From assembly GCA_951799405.1 (NCBI GenBank), contig OX637344.1, forward strand, positions 2,418,001-2,482,000: a stretch of DNA of 64,000 nucleotides, written 5' to 3'. The stretch's first letter is position 1. Each line of letters starts with the position of its first letter. Source of the DNA: Agapetus fuscipes (taxonomy: Eukaryota; Arthropoda; Insecta; Trichoptera; Glossosomatidae). The notes beneath the pieces are model-generated. The model searched no databases. It saw only the letters and a program-made list of their open reading frames with translations, and was not told the DNA's origin. Below, piece by piece: positions 52,481-63,621 of the stretch. The position numbers and the translations under genes were made by a program.

Positions 52481-53427
52481 ACAAACACATTCATATATTT
52501 CCGAATTAATGGAAACTTAGGATGTGAATATATGATGAGAGTTCAAATCTTCAATAATTGAAATAAAACCACCTGTAAAATTGAAAACAATTAGTATGCT
52601 TCATTGAAACGACCAATTTTGAAATATTTATCATCCAATTTTTAAATCGGAATAATACAAGAAGTGAATAAAATAAATTAGTATGGGGGGTAATTGCTTG
52701 CATTATCCACGTAGCCTACGTGGTCGCCGGTCAATGCTTTACTTTGTCCGCGAGGCAGAGGCGACGTGCTCGAATTATTGTAGCTTTACATCAAAACTCC
52801 TCATAACTGAGCCAGCAAGTCATCGAGTATACAAAATTTCACTACAAAATTGTAAAGCGCTTCTATAGCTCTTCATAAAAAATGTGAAATTCCCGATAAC
52901 TTCGTAAAATGTATATGAAGTGTATACTCGGAAACTTGTTCACCAAGTATCAAAAAATTATATGAATACTAACTCAAACCGTTTACGAAAAATTAAAGAA
53001 AGTTTAAACTCTCCCTAGAAATGCTGTTGTATTTTCTATATATTATTTGGGTAAAGAGAGGTGCTGGTAATCTATTGTTGGGTATTCTCTCTCGTTCTGG
53101 AACGTTCAATAATACGTAATCGATGACTTGTAATGATAATGTACGTTAGTACTACGATAATATAATTTGTAATGACCGGTTTGGATCACGCTAAGGTATG
53201 GAAGATTTTAAACGTGTTCGATACATTCTTAATCTTCTCTTTTGTTTCTTATGTAGAGATGTTTAGAAATGGTGACAGAGATGGGTGGTATAACAAGAAC
53301 TTGAAAAGCAAACTATCCTCAATAAGTTATATAAAAAAAATAGAACACTGATTACATAATTAGAATAGAGAGCGCAAACCCCATTAAGCACCAGGAAGCA
53401 AAACCTGAAGCGTTTTTCTTCTAAATT
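52481..53427. other. No gene seen
   Basis: AT-rich with one GC-richer patch (52690-52780) containing the short palindrome CCACGTAGCCTACGTGG. Confidence 0.4.
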
Positions 53428-53690
53428 TCTTACGTCATTAAGGTGGCGAGATAACGAATCGCGCCCAAAAATAAGGTGCACCGTAATTTTTTTTTATCTA
53501 TGAAGTTTTTTCGCAAGCGCTAGCACGCTCTGACTTGGATTCATATCCAAAGTGTAAGGAATTGAGCAGAATAGTGCTTCAGGAAGGTCAAAGATGCAAT
53601 GGATTGGCAGTGTCAACGCAGATGTAGCCAAGGCAGAGATACGTAGCTGTAGCAAAGGTGATGATGGACAGGCGAGAGTGGAGGAGAAGT
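53428..53690 (+). pseudogene. RTE-like LINE 3' fragment
   Basis: Its first 160 bp match 46838-47000. Then GRSKMQWIGSVNADVAKAEI and RRVEEK-like remnants. Confidence 0.55.
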
Positions 53691-54239
53691 AAACGTAAAA
53701 TAAAACAGATCCCCCCATTTGTATCTCGAGCACTTTCGACCTTCAATACTCAGGTCACTATCAAGAGTAATCCCTTTGATTGATCTATGAATGTTGCTAG
53801 AAATCTACTTCGATCAATATACTGTATAAATTCTATAAAAGGTATACCTAATTACCTACACCATATACATGATAGTAACTTGTAATTTTGTGAATAAAAA
53901 TTAAAAAGATTCGATGCGCCACACCACGACTAATCACACGGCATGTATGTATGTGAGGAGATTGATGGACTCTGGACCGCGTTGTTCTCGGGAGAAAGGA
54001 AATTTATGAATATTAAAATGTTTAATAATCCCTCCCCAGGCTGCGGGGGGATCACCATTATCCCCCTTCTACTCCACGCATTAATTTCTGGATGATTCTC
54101 TCCCTCCTTCCCACATCCTCTTGGATCATTCTTGTTTGGATCGTTTCTCTCTGGAATATTCTAAGAGTTTTCTTGTTGTACCTCTATAATAAAGATTTGC
54201 GATCATTGACGTCTAATTTTCGAACAGAAAAAATTTGCT
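53691..54239. other. No gene seen
   Basis: Nothing recognised. GGATCATTC-type words recur here and at 54745-54780. Confidence 0.35.
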
Positions 54240-54330
54240 GTAAGGCTGTATATACCTTTGGTAGGTATAGGTATTTGAATTGACAATTGTCCATCTAGCC
54301 TGACACCAACTGGGTCTTCCTTGAGAGACA
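54240..54330 (+). mobile_element. SINE S1 middle fragment
   Basis: CCATCTAGCCTGACACCAACTGGGTCTTCC, preceded by CTGTATATACCTTTGG as in the rearranged copy at 33125-33346. Confidence 0.6.
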
Positions 54331-54361
54331 AATTATTTTATACATCACAGTACATAATTTA

Positions 54362-54655
54362 CCGGGTCGTAGACTAGTGGTTAACACTTCAGACTCGTGA
54401 TCGGAAGGTAGTGGGTGCGAATCTCGGCCGAGCACGAAAAAGTATTTCATTTTTCAAATTTGCCTTTTGCTGGGTTGAAAACTGAATCTCCTTTTACCAA
54501 AAATCGAGCACGATAGGTCCATCCAACCTTACACCAACTGGGTCTTTCTGGAGAAATGGCGATTTCTATAGCGAAGACAAAGTTCGTAGAGGGCTTTTGA
54601 GGTATGATTCACACAAAAACAGCGCTCACCAAATAATTCAGCCTGTTATTATTAT
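54362..54655 (+). mobile_element. SINE S1, full length
   Basis: CGTAGACTAGTGGTTAACAC head, degenerate B box GGGTGCGAATCTC, AAACAGCGCTCACC, TTATTATTATATT tail. Confidence 0.85.
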
Positions 54656-54924
54656 ATTTTTTATACAAATGCTTTATTGTGATAAGAAAAAAAACTACCT
54701 TACTGTTGTAGATCATTCTCTCTTAGATCTTCCCACCTCCTGGATCATTCTCCGTGGATCATTGTCCTCTGGATCATTCCTTGCAGGTTGTTACAGCGCT
54801 TTGGACGCCCGAGGGTGGAATTAAAACCATTCTGCTGTGATCGAGGAGCTGAACATAATACTGGATAGGGGAATAGTGAGGGTTGAAATCTTCATACAAC
54901 ATTTGTTCTTGCCATTTTGTATAC

Positions 54925-55300
54925 TTTTTGTATACTGTTACTGTCACTGTGTCCTGCTGCCGTTCTACTAGAGGTGGCCGGTACCTCCTAAGATGTATAT
55001 ACATTTTTTTCTGTCCTTGCATATCCCTTTCATCTCTTCAACATTCATCACGTTCTTCATATATAAAACTCTTTTCTTATTCTCACTCTGCAGGTTTCAT
55101 TCTTTTGCAATCTCACCTATTTGTTTTATTCATTCCTTCCACGCTTTTTTTCCGACATTTCCTCTGTACACTTTCTTCGTTAGTCGTTCATAATCCATTC
55201 CTTATAAATGTCCGAACCATATAATTGTGATTTTTTGTACTTTCATTCTCATATTCTCTTTCATACCACACTCGTTCGTCATTCGATCATAACGCAATTC
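54925..55300 (-). pseudogene. LINE-W 3' end, decayed ORF
   Basis: The 3' end (GTGACAGTAACAGTATAC tail on the minus strand) lies at the left. The body contains the RLTKKVY region (TTCTTCGTTAGTCGTTCA on the plus strand, about 55176-55193) with frame breaks. Confidence 0.7.
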
Positions 55301-55419
55301 AAAAACGCAAATTTGAGTGCCAACACTAAACCATGGACTTTGATATAAACACAAGAACTTACAAGAGCCAGATCACAAAAACTGCATATATTGTGCAACT
55401 TCTTACTTCTAAAAAGGTT

Positions 55420-55580
55420 CTACAAATGTGGCATGTAGCGAGTAGAACAACAATTTATTTTCACAAGTTAGGTGGCCAGCCTTCCCCAACTACTTCAATT
55501 AAAGTAGGTGTTTCCCTGCTTCGGAAGGTCAGGTTCTCATTCCTTGAGTAGGATGAGTAAGCCTTGCCGGTATTTTATAA
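55420..55580 (-). mobile_element. SINE S2, middle part
   Basis: GGCATGTAGCGAGTAGAAC, AACTACTTCAATTAAAGTAGG, to AGCCTTGCCGGTATTTTAT. Confidence 0.72.
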
Positions 55581-55933
55581 TCTGCAGGTGTAATTATTTC
55601 CCAGCCATCAAAGCTCTGACAGTGTGTGATTTACTGTCTTCTACTCCATCATATGCGCCATTACATCCGTCAGATTCTGTATATCAGTACATATAAGTAT
55701 TATGTAAACCTGGCTTTGAAAAATTATAAAATAATGCGCCCACGATGTGCTAGCCCCGCGCCAAAACAATGTCCTATTATAAACAGCACTTTTATTTAAT
55801 TACCACTGTACATCACTAGGATGCAGTGGCTCCCAACCTTTTTCTAATAATACCAATCTATAAGCTAAGTTGCGAAGATATAAGTCGGTGTTTTTTTTCA
55901 ATCTGTAGGCTTAGTTGCGAAGATATATGTATG
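55581..55933. other. No gene; R1 tail scraps
   Basis: AATCTATAAGCTAAGTTGCGAAGATAT at 55855 and CAATCTGTAGGCTTAGTTGCGAAG at 55899: two R1-tail-like starts in a row, each cut short. Confidence 0.5.
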
Positions 55934-56110
55934 CCGGTGTTATGGCCGAGGGGTAGAGGCGCATGTTCGACTAGCGTATTTGAACGTTGGTTCGAATCTT
56001 GCGTCTGGCCCACTTGACCATAACTTCGATCCTGGTTCAACAGATGATGACATTGCATGCACACAAACTTCTGCTTTCACATGAAGACAACTGACCAGGC
56101 AAAATAGGTT
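55934..56110 (+). mobile_element. SINE S3 (tRNA-derived)
   Basis: GGTGTTATGGCCGAGGGGTAG head, B box GGTTCGAATCTTG (55990-56002), GGTTCAACAGATGATGAC, AACTGACCAGGCAAAATA end. Confidence 0.78.
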
Positions 56111-56154
56111 GGTGGATTGCATTCCTTTCCACAAAGGCATTTTTTTTTAATACT

Positions 56155-56376
56155 ACATTTAAGTTTCACATTACATCCATTCCCAAAAGAAGACAAGTAT
56201 ATGTTTGTGCTTATACATATGTGCTGCGTATAGAGTTAACACCATAAAAATCTGACCTCAAATGACCATAAGTCCTGCAACTCTTGACAACCTTCCTGAA
56301 GCAGGGGTGACATTGGCGAAGTGAACCATTTTTTACAGTATGCGTGGTCAGTGTCATACCAACCTATAAGTCAAGA
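56155..56376 (-). repeat. R1 repeat, first of three in tandem
   Basis: CATTACATCCATTCCCAAAAG to CATACCAACCTATAAGTCAAG. The tail is lost. Confidence 0.82.
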
Positions 56377-56451
56377 AAAAAAATATATACAGTCTATTAA
56401 AATAAGTTATTTAATCCACAAACTTTCTATAACCTTTGTATCGGTCTATCT

Positions 56452-56705
56452 ATCTATAATTTATAATCTAAGCTGCAAGGATATGTTAACATTTAAGGCT
56501 CATATGAAATGCATGCCTACAGACAGGCATATGTAAGTTCGCGCCTACACATTCTGCATGTGTGCATACAAATAAAGAAACCCTCACATGGACATAAACC
56601 TTGCAACTTCTGCCGCCGTTCCCTGAACCGGGGTGGCATTGGCAAAAGTGAACCGATTTTTACAGCACGGGTGGTCAGCCTCGTACCAACCTATCAGTCA
56701 AGGAG
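56452..56705 (-). repeat. R1 repeat, second of three
   Basis: TATAATTTATAATCTAAGCTGC tail edge. Head edge CGTACCAACCTATCAGTCAAGG. Confidence 0.85.
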
Positions 56706-56709
56706 CCTA

Positions 56710-56930
56710 GTCTATAATGTTTGCAAATATATGTGATCATTAAAGATTCGTGTTTGTAAGTGCAAGTTCGCGCTTACAGATGCTGAATGTATCATTGCAA
56801 AATAAAAATCCAATGAATCTAAGCCCCACAAGTTTTTCCGCCCTTCTCTGCAATACGAGTGACTTTGGCAAAGTGAATGAATCTTTCCAGTATGGGTGGT
56901 CAGCTTCGCACAATCCTTCAAGTCAAGGAA
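56710..56930 (-). repeat. R1 repeat, third of three
   Basis: Shares only moderate identity with its two neighbours, so the array arose from separate insertions or an old duplication. Confidence 0.75.
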
Positions 56931-57715
56931 TTTTTCAAGAAAACAAACCGTGTTCACAGGTTTTAATGTGGCCTTATAAATCCTTTCACGTGTTAAATAC
57001 TGTTTTCAACACTGCGAGTTGTATTTTGGAAATGTTAAAAACTCGAAATGCCACGCACGATAAACGACAGTTAAAAAACTGCCAAGATATGTTACTCTGT
57101 AGTTTTTTGTACAAAAATCTTGCAAATATTTTTTACATTCCCATATTAATTTTACTTTTTTTTTTCAGTTTGACCTCTATCCTTTTTCTTAATTTTTCTT
57201 TCACGTATGCTCTATGGTTCTTTCGCAGACCACCGGTTGACCACAACTGCCAAACACAAAATCAACATTCATAAACAACACAAATCTCAGATCATCTCTA
57301 ACCACATAAAACAAACTCTAGATCATCTCCGTTTGATCTCAGCTTTAAAATCCAGTTTTGCAAGCTTACACTCTTACCCACAATCATTTTGAACCAGAGT
57401 GTAACTAGGACTTGTAAATAAATCCAGAGTTGATCTCGGGCTTAACGCAAATGCTCAAGGCGGATCGTGAGGTGAAGATACTCGTTAGGGATGTACAATA
57501 ATTCGATATCGCAATCAATCACGGGAATTATAATTTATCGAATATTCGACGTCAATTATTGCTGCAGCCAGTAATGCGTCAATTATTCTCGAAAATAAAG
57601 CGGGAAATTACAATGCGACCCTGTGGAGCGTTTCCATTTTGACAAGTTTGATATATTTGCGATTCTTGGAATTTTTTGTTTGTTGAAAAATGTGTAAAAT
57701 ATAGCATTTATAAAT
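56931..57715. other. No gene seen
   Basis: Unique AT-rich sequence, with ATTCGATATCG / TATCGAATATTCG words at 57505-57550. The reading at 56750-57274 is partly R1 antisense and not a gene. Confidence 0.4.
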
Positions 57716-57982
57716 GAGTCGTTAACTGCAAACGCCGTCATCTCCAAATTTTATGATTTTTGAGATAACTATTGAATTTGATTCTGCGTAGTGTAACAAA
57801 TCATTTGCTGTGTGCAATGTGATGGCAACCTCACTTAATCTTTCGTAATTTTAATTGAAAAAGTATGATTTCGTGCAAACGCCGTCATCTCCAACTGGTT
57901 CCTAATATCGTTCAAAACACAGGTTTATTTTTCTTAAAATCATCGCGTAGGGAGTTGACGGCGTTTGCATTTATACGACTCA
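57716..57982 (+). mobile_element. MITE M2, complete
   Basis: Ends TGAGTCGTTAACTGCAAACG and CGTTTGCATTTATACGACTCA. The word GCAAACGCCGTCATCTCCAAC also occurs internally at about 57877. Confidence 0.85.
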
Positions 57983-58193
57983 AATATCGTTCAACAAAGG
58001 GTGTAGACACCAACTGAAAAAAATATCCTTTGGTTTTTCATGATATACCTTTGTTGACCAGTAAATTGATCGTAATGGTTATTTTTTTAAATCAAGGGTT
58101 TGTGTGCTGACGTCATGAAAATTATTTTTAAATTAAAAAAGAAAAAATAGCCACTTTTTTTTTCTTCACGGGTTGATTTTAGTATCTCGAGCG

Positions 58194-58336
58194 CATCGGT
58201 CGATAGCTCAGTGGGTAGAGCGCTTGTATTATATTCTGAGAGCTCGGGTTCGAATCCCACCGAGGGCGTCAGAAATGATTTCCCGGCAAAATGAACCATT
58301 TTTTACAGAATGGGTGGTCAGCCTCGTACCAACCTT
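58194..58336 (+). mobile_element. S2 head fused to an R1 end
   Basis: TCGGTCGATAGCTCAGTGGGTAGAGCG and B box GGGTTCGAATCCC (58247-58259) are the best-kept S2 promoter in the window. After GAAATGATTTCCCGG it switches to R1 (AAATGAACCATTTTTTACAG to CGTACCAACCTTAC). Confidence 0.85.
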
Positions 58337-58339
58337 ACA

Positions 58340-58460
58340 GTCTTCTTTTTCTTCTTCCTCAGCTTTTCTCAGTCCACTCCTGGACGTAGGCCTCCTCCAA
58401 TCCTCTCCATCTCTGTCTACCGGCTGCTGTGTTCAGCCATCCTCAACCTGCAGTTCTTTT
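58340..58460 (-). pseudogene. RTE-like LINE fragment
   Basis: Nearly the same as 36780-36860: CCACTCCTGGACGTAGGCC, CCAATCCTCTCCAT, CTGCTGTGTTCAGCCATCC. Confidence 0.7.
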
Positions 58461-58598
58461 GATGATTGGAATTGGAATAGAATATCGTTGGTTAGATCCC
58501 CGCTCGGGTCATTTGGGTCAACAGATGTAATTGGGTAATTATTAATTAATAATTCATTAAAATAAACAATAATGAATTATTGGATGATGATACAGGTT

Positions 58599-58814
58599 CC
58601 TTGACTTATAGGTTGGTATGCGGCTCACCACCCATGCTGTAAAAATGGTTCACTTTGCCAATGTCACCTCTGTTTCAGGGAAGGACGGCAAGAGTTGCAG
58701 AGTGTATGTCCATTTGAGATTTGTTTTTTTATATTGTAGGTCCACATGCGGCGCGAATGTTAGCGCAAACTTATACATGTCTGCTTGTGGGGATGCGTTT
58801 AATATGAATCTTCT
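58599..58814 (+). repeat. R1 repeat, left part, interrupted by LINE-W
   Basis: CCTTGACTTATAGGTTGG head. It breaks after TTTAATATGAATCTT. It resumes at 59111 (CAAATGATATAATATATC) and ends about 59155. Confidence 0.85.
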
Positions 58815-59113
58815 GTACTGTACTGTATCCTGCCGCCATTCCACTAGGGGTGGCCGGTACTTCCGCAGATGCGCCTCCACTTTTTTCTGTCCTTACAAAC
58901 CACTTTCATTTCCTCAATATTCATCACCTTTTTCATACATACTCTTCTCTTATTCTCACTCTGCAGGTTCCATTCTTTCGCAATCTCACCTATTTGGTCT
59001 AAACATTCTTTCCTCGGCCTTCCCCTTCCGCGCTTTCCTCTGACATTTCCTTTGTACACTTTCTTCGTTAGTCGTTCATCATCCATTCTTTCGAGATGTC
59101 CGAACCATCTCAA
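58815..59113 (-). pseudogene. LINE-W ORF2 C-terminus, open reading frame intact
   Basis: The best-kept copy of the family: 89 residues in one frame (MRWFGHLERMDDERLTKKVY, GKRGRGRPRKECLDQIGE, KEWNLQSENKRRVCMKKV, EMKVVCKDRKKWRRIC), stop after GHP, then a GTACAGTACAGTACAG tail. The RWFGH.ERM...RLTK motif and GRGRPR patch are typical of the C-terminal end of certain non-LTR ORF2 proteins. Strongly 5'-truncated; inserted in R1. Confidence 0.82.
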
Positions 59114-59155
59114 ATGATATAATATATCTTTGCAGCTTAGATTTAGATTTTAGAT

Positions 59156-59666
59156 CTAGCCAGTCTCTCACCCAGGATTCCTTGCAGTGGAGCTCAAAGG
59201 ATTTTACCAGAAGAAAAAGACGATGTATTCTTGTTTTTGGCAACCCTGTTTCTGCTATAATTACACCGGGAATTGGCTTTTTCTATGAAGAGTGTGAATT
59301 AAGTGTTGTTACCAGAGTCACGATATTAATATTACGCATAATCTTAAATAGTACCCACGTACACAGACACATTCATTAAATTAATTCTCCGTTCATCTAA
59401 AGATTAGCCGCGTTCACTTATACGGAAAACTTGCATTTAATCCGAGATTAAAAATAATCAGAAATTATGAATTGAGCAGTTTGTAGACTGGACCAATTAT
59501 CTTTTACATAAATTATATATTAAAGTTTTGATTGAAGTTAGACAATTATTTTTATTAATGTTTGTAATTATATGTATGTACAGTAGAGCGTCGATTATCC
59601 GAATTCATTGGTAGACAAGAGTGTAGGTACATAAAATCGATGCCTTCGAATCCTTCAAATCGAATC
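59156..59666. other. No gene seen
   Basis: Unique AT-rich sequence. Nothing recognised. Confidence 0.4.
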
Positions 59667-59900
59667 TTTGACTTATAGATTGGTATGACGCTGGCCACTC
59701 ATACTGTAAAAAAATGTTCACTTTGCCAATACCACCCATGTTTCACGGAATGTCGGCAAAAGTTGCAGAGTTTGTGTACATTTGAGGTCTGAATTTTAAT
59801 TTGCAAGTAATTAACGTGTCTGTTTATGGGCACACATTTAATATTACTTTTAAATGAGGTTAACAATCTTTGCAACTTAGATATTATATATCAAATTATA
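59667..59900 (+). repeat. R1 repeat, small deletion
   Basis: TTTGACTTATAGATTGGTATGACG head; tail CAACTTAGATATTATATATC. A minus-strand R1 scrap also lies at 60006-60066. Confidence 0.82.
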
Positions 59901-60219
59901 TACTGAATACTTATTTTAAGCTACACGGCCAACGTTTGACACTAGAGAGTTGTTTTCCGGGTTCTGTTGCCGTGGCGTATACAAATACAAACTGAACCAC
60001 AAAACAACAACAAAAACAAAATTTCAAATGAACATAAGCCCTGCAACTCTTGCCGCACTTCCCTTAATCTTCAAAAAATCTATAAGCGTAAGAAATAGAG
60101 TTCAGTTTGTGCTCTCCATTGTGGCATTCATTTTCTGACATTTATTGAAGACTGAGTAAACTTGGCCGGTACTAAGACGTGAGTGATAAAAACACCGAAA
60201 TTGTCTGAATAATTATTTT

Positions 60220-60400
60220 TAACACTCCCGGTTTTTGAGGAGACTGGTACTCGTTTGTTGTAAAGGCTGAGTTAACCATGCCAGTATTTTATTTATTTTT
60301 ATGTATTTGAAATAAACTTTTCTTACACCCTCAGTGGGATTCGACACCGGAGGTCTCGTCATGAATGCAAGCACTCTACCAACTGAGCTTACTGCCGGAC
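60220..60400 (-). mobile_element. SINE S2, head half
   Basis: Minus-strand GTCCGGCAGTAAGCTCAGTTGG head and a mutated B box (GGTGTCGAATCCC). Body to AGTACCAGTCTCC. Confidence 0.75.
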
Positions 60401-60837
60401 TTTTTTACTATAAGAACTTTTTCTCTATAAAGTCAAGTGCAGTCCTCTGTCCAATTCGATTCACTTATAATATAATTTTAATTCGAAAACAAGTATTATA
60501 TTTTAATAGGCGGATTTCGTATGAGAACTGGGTTAATCAGGAGTTTAGTGTATTTTGCACGGAAAACTGAATGTAGCTGTCAATAAAACGACACAGCTAT
60601 AGTCGAGACTTAAGTATAGAACATAAGTACGTACTAACTATGATTTTAACCACTATGAATAGTACAGAAAAACAGAGGCGTACTCAATCTAACAATAAAA
60701 TTAAAAAAATGTAAAAAAGATTCAATGACAGCTCGGAGTAAAATATGATTTTTGTTAACACTTTTAAGGGTTTCATGGTTCACACAGTTAAATCACATAT
60801 TATTTAATGGACTCGGCACAAATCCCAAAAACAAAAA
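60401..60837. other. No gene seen
   Basis: AT-rich; leads into the LINE fragment. Confidence 0.4.
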
Positions 60838-61110
60838 ATGGTGACATCACGTGATATGTGTGATCTTAAGTTTTTGTTCAATATTCTTAATTCAAACATA
60901 GATAGCATCCCCCTACTGAACAAGATTAACATTAAATATCCCATCCGCTCTACGCGTTCCGGCGCCTCTCATCTTTTCCATATAGCACCATGCAAGTCTA
61001 ACTACACGCTGAATTCTTTCATCAACCGTAGCTGTTACACATATAATAGGCATTTTTCTGAATTTGATCTATTTAATGATAAAGTTTCATTGCTTAAAAC
61101 CTTTGATTAA
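60838..61110 (+). pseudogene. Non-LTR reverse transcriptase C-terminus
   Basis: 91 codons open to TAA. Reads LKFLFNILNSNIDSIPLL, then YPIRSTRSGASHLFHIAPC, NYTLNSFINRSCYTYNR, and FDLFNDKVSLLKTF. The pattern R.TR....F......Y..NSF..R....N....DLF is the end of Jockey-like and related ORF2 proteins. 5'-truncated; the 3' UTR of about 100-150 bp follows. Confidence 0.75.
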
Positions 61111-61284
61111 ACCGACCTGTTAACTGAACTTTGAATTTGTATTATTTTTCACATGTATATTGTGTGTAGATATGCTTTTTTTACATGTGTATCAACTCTA
61201 CTTTTATTTTCTTTATAATCTATAATTGGAAAATTTACTGGTCTTCTCAACTGTCAATCTAACCTTGTAATTTTTCTGTAACTG

Positions 61285-61559
61285 AGAGGAAGGAGGTGTA
61301 TTGTAACGAGATGAATTTGTTTGTTTGGTGGAATGGAACATTAGATTTGAATTTGAATAAAAAAAGGAAAACAAAAGAATGCAGAAGGACAGAGAAGAAG
61401 CTTCCCTGGCGGGAGAGCCACAAGCTGGTGTAAATGAGAATAACAAATGTTATTGTGTTGTGGTTATAAATAATTGTGAAACGAATAAAAGTAAACATAC
61501 AAAAGTGGTTGTTATATTAATAATTGTGTCAATCATCTGTCAGAGGAAAAACCCTCACA
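61285..61559 (+). mobile_element. 3' LTR and polypurine tract of a relative of the gag-only element
   Basis: GAGAGGAAGGAGG precedes TGTAACGAGATGAATTTG...CCTCACA (LTR 61302-61559, 258 bp). It matches the gag-only element's LTR in the opposite orientation with clear divergence. No interior beyond the tract, so the element is truncated. Confidence 0.8.
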
Positions 61560-61789
61560 GTTTTTTTCCATAATAAAAAAAAAAAAAATCACATGTTAGG
61601 GGTTACATAGTAGGGTTGTTAGTAAAAAGACAAATTTAAATGTTTTTAGTAAATCACCATCCATCGTAACTACTAAATTGTAATTTTTCAACACAATAAA
61701 ACAGGATACATATATGTATGAAAGAAATAAAAAAAAATTGGATCACTAAACAATCTTTTTTTTATTTAAAAAGATATATCGATACGCAA

Positions 61790-62118
61790 AAAAAAACGCA
61801 ACTAAGCTACACATATAGTGTAACTTCTTGCCGCGTTATCCCCGAAGGGGTCGCATGTGGCGAGTTGAACCTATTTATTTTTACAGGTAAGGGGGCCGGC
61901 CTTACGCCAACCACTTCAGTTGAAGTGGAGGTTTCCCAGCTCCCGAGAGTGCTGGTACTCATTTCTAGTGAAGGCTGAGTAAACCTTGCCGGTATTTTAT
62001 TTTGGGGTTTGAAATAATCACCGAAACGGGAAATCATTTCTGACACCCTCGGTGGGATTCGAACCCGAGCTTTCGGCATAGAATGCAAGCACTCTACCAC
62101 CTGAGCTATCGACCGGAC
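61790..62118 (-). mobile_element. SINE S2, full length
   Basis: Best complete copy: minus-strand GTCCGGTCGATAGCTCAGGTGG head, B box GGGTTCGAATCCC (62047-62064 region), CCACTTCAACTGAAGTGG stem, CCTGTAAAAATAAATAGG, CCCCTTCGGGG stem, AAGAAGTTACACTATATG, then GTTGCGTTTTTTTTTGCG. Confidence 0.92.
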
Positions 62119-62147
62119 TATCGGATACCTTCAAGGTATCCGAAATT

Positions 62148-62285
62148 GCGAACGAATGGAATATCCAGAGTCATAATAAAAGGAGAGCCTGTATGAAGAA
62201 GGTTATGACTCTGGAGGAAATGAAACAAGTGTGTAAGGACAGAAAGAAATGGCGGTTAATCTGTGATGTTGGCGGCTAGGGTTTT
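62148..62285 (+). pseudogene. LINE-W 3' fragment
   Basis: Reads NEWNIQSHNKRRACMKKVMTL, then EEMKQVCKDRKKWRLICDV in one frame. It keeps the GATGTTGGCGGCTAGGG site intact (target of the gag-only element). Confidence 0.8.
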
Positions 62286-62375
62286 TTAATTTAAAATTTG
62301 TTTTCTGTTAGTTTTTGATGTCCATACATATTATAATTTAGTGATTTTAAAATGTACCTAATTTGTCATGTATGT

Positions 62376-62637
62376 TCCTTGACTTATAGTTTGGTATGCG
62401 GCTGACCACCCATACTGTGAAAAAATGGTTCACTTTGCCAATGTCACCCCTGTCTCAGGGAAGGACGGCAAGAGTTGCAGGGCTTATGTTCATTTGAGAT
62501 GGGTTCTTATAATGTAGGTCCGCATGCGGCATGTGTTAGCGCGAAATTATACATGTCTGCTTGTGGAAATGCACTTAATATAAATCTCAAATGATATATA
62601 TCCTTTCAGCTTAGATTAGATAAGATTAGATTACGAG
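62376..62637 (+). repeat. R1 repeat, full length
   Basis: TTCCTTGACTTATAGTTTGG to GCTTAGATTAGATAAGATTAGATTA. It faces the copy at 62826-63084 tail to tail. Confidence 0.9.
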
Positions 62638-62825
62638 AGAAAACACAAAAAATGTGAGACAGCCCTGTAGTTTTGAAGCTTTTTATGAGCACTGCACTGC
62701 CTTATATTTGTCTTGTAAAAATGTTTTATCCACGATTTCTTAAATCAGCGATTCAGCACTTATTCAGTTTGACCTTCAAGGTGGCTATTGATTTTGAAAG
62801 AATATAATTTTTGTTATTGGTTGCT

Positions 62826-63084
62826 AATCTAATCTAATCTAATCTAATCTAAGCTGCAAAGATATATATCATTTAAGATTTATACTAAATGCATTCCCAC
62901 AAGCAGATATGTATAATTTCGTGCTAACACATGCCGCATGCGGACCTACATTATAAGAACCCATCTCTAATGAACATAAGCCCTGCAACTCTTGCCGTCT
63001 TCCCCTGAGACAGGGGTGACATTGGCAAAGTGAACCAATTTTTATATTATGGGTGGTCAGCCGCTAGTTCAGTTGCTAAGGAAT
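62826..63084 (-). repeat. R1 repeat, full length, longest (AATCT)n tail
   Basis: About five AATCT units, AAGCTGCAAAGATAT, and head end GGTCAGCCGCTAGTTCAG, slightly rearranged. Confidence 0.9.
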
Positions 63085-63480
63085 TAATTTGCAAAAAACT
63101 CACTGTTTTACTAAAAGGCGCCAAAAGAGCGTGAAGTTGAAAAAAGTCTTAGCTCAGGAAGAAGTGTTGTTTTTTTTCATATAGATTAATTATTGAGCTA
63201 AGTTGTAAAAACATCCGAATCAAATAAATCCACATCATTAAAGACGGGTCGAACAATTATAGGTAAATGTATGTCGGCAGGCGGGTAGGTAGGTTCCCGT
63301 TTAAATTTGGAACACAGATGGAGTTGGCGCCAAAATCCCTTTTGGCGGGAAGATAATTACAATGTTGTTTTTGCAAATGGCCGCCACGAATTAAATAATT
63401 AGAGGAATTAAGCCTGCTTTTGTAACAGAGACAGACGCCGAAAGGTAACAAGCAATTTTGCTTGCCAATAAAACTGCATT
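63085..63480. other. No gene seen
   Basis: Unique sequence with a GGCGCCAAAATCCC stretch at about 63325. No coding motif. Confidence 0.4.
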
Positions 63481-63602
63481 GTTTCAGGGAAAGGCGGCAA
63501 ATGTTGCAAAGGATGTTTTTCTCATGGTTTTAATACGAGTATTCAAACATAATGTTTCGTGTATTTAAATGCGTTTATATTGTTGCAACTTAGATTTGAT
63601 AC
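63481..63602 (+). repeat. R1 repeat, shortened
   Basis: TGTTTCAGGGAAAGGCGGCAAATGTTGC to TTGCAACTTAGATTTG, with about 60 bp of the middle missing. Confidence 0.75.
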
Positions 63603-63621
63603 ATATGTTGATGTTACACGC

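Noticed and set aside
52695..52712. Short palindrome CCACGTAGCCTACGTGG as a regulatory site
   Set aside because: A 17-bp palindrome of this type can occur by chance in 64 kb, and nothing around it adds support.
56750..57274. 174-codon ORF as a gene
   Set aside because: Its first third is antisense R1 sequence and the rest is low-complexity hydrophobic translation of AT-rich DNA.
58196..58268. A good-looking tRNA gene (A and B boxes)
   Set aside because: It is the head of SINE S2. The 3' half of the acceptor stem is absent and S2 body sequence follows. The same holds for the S1 and S3 heads.
62826..62853. (TTAGA)n as a telomere-like repeat
   Set aside because: Insect telomeres are usually TTAGG. 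These runs are short and always attached to R1 ends, so they are its tail.
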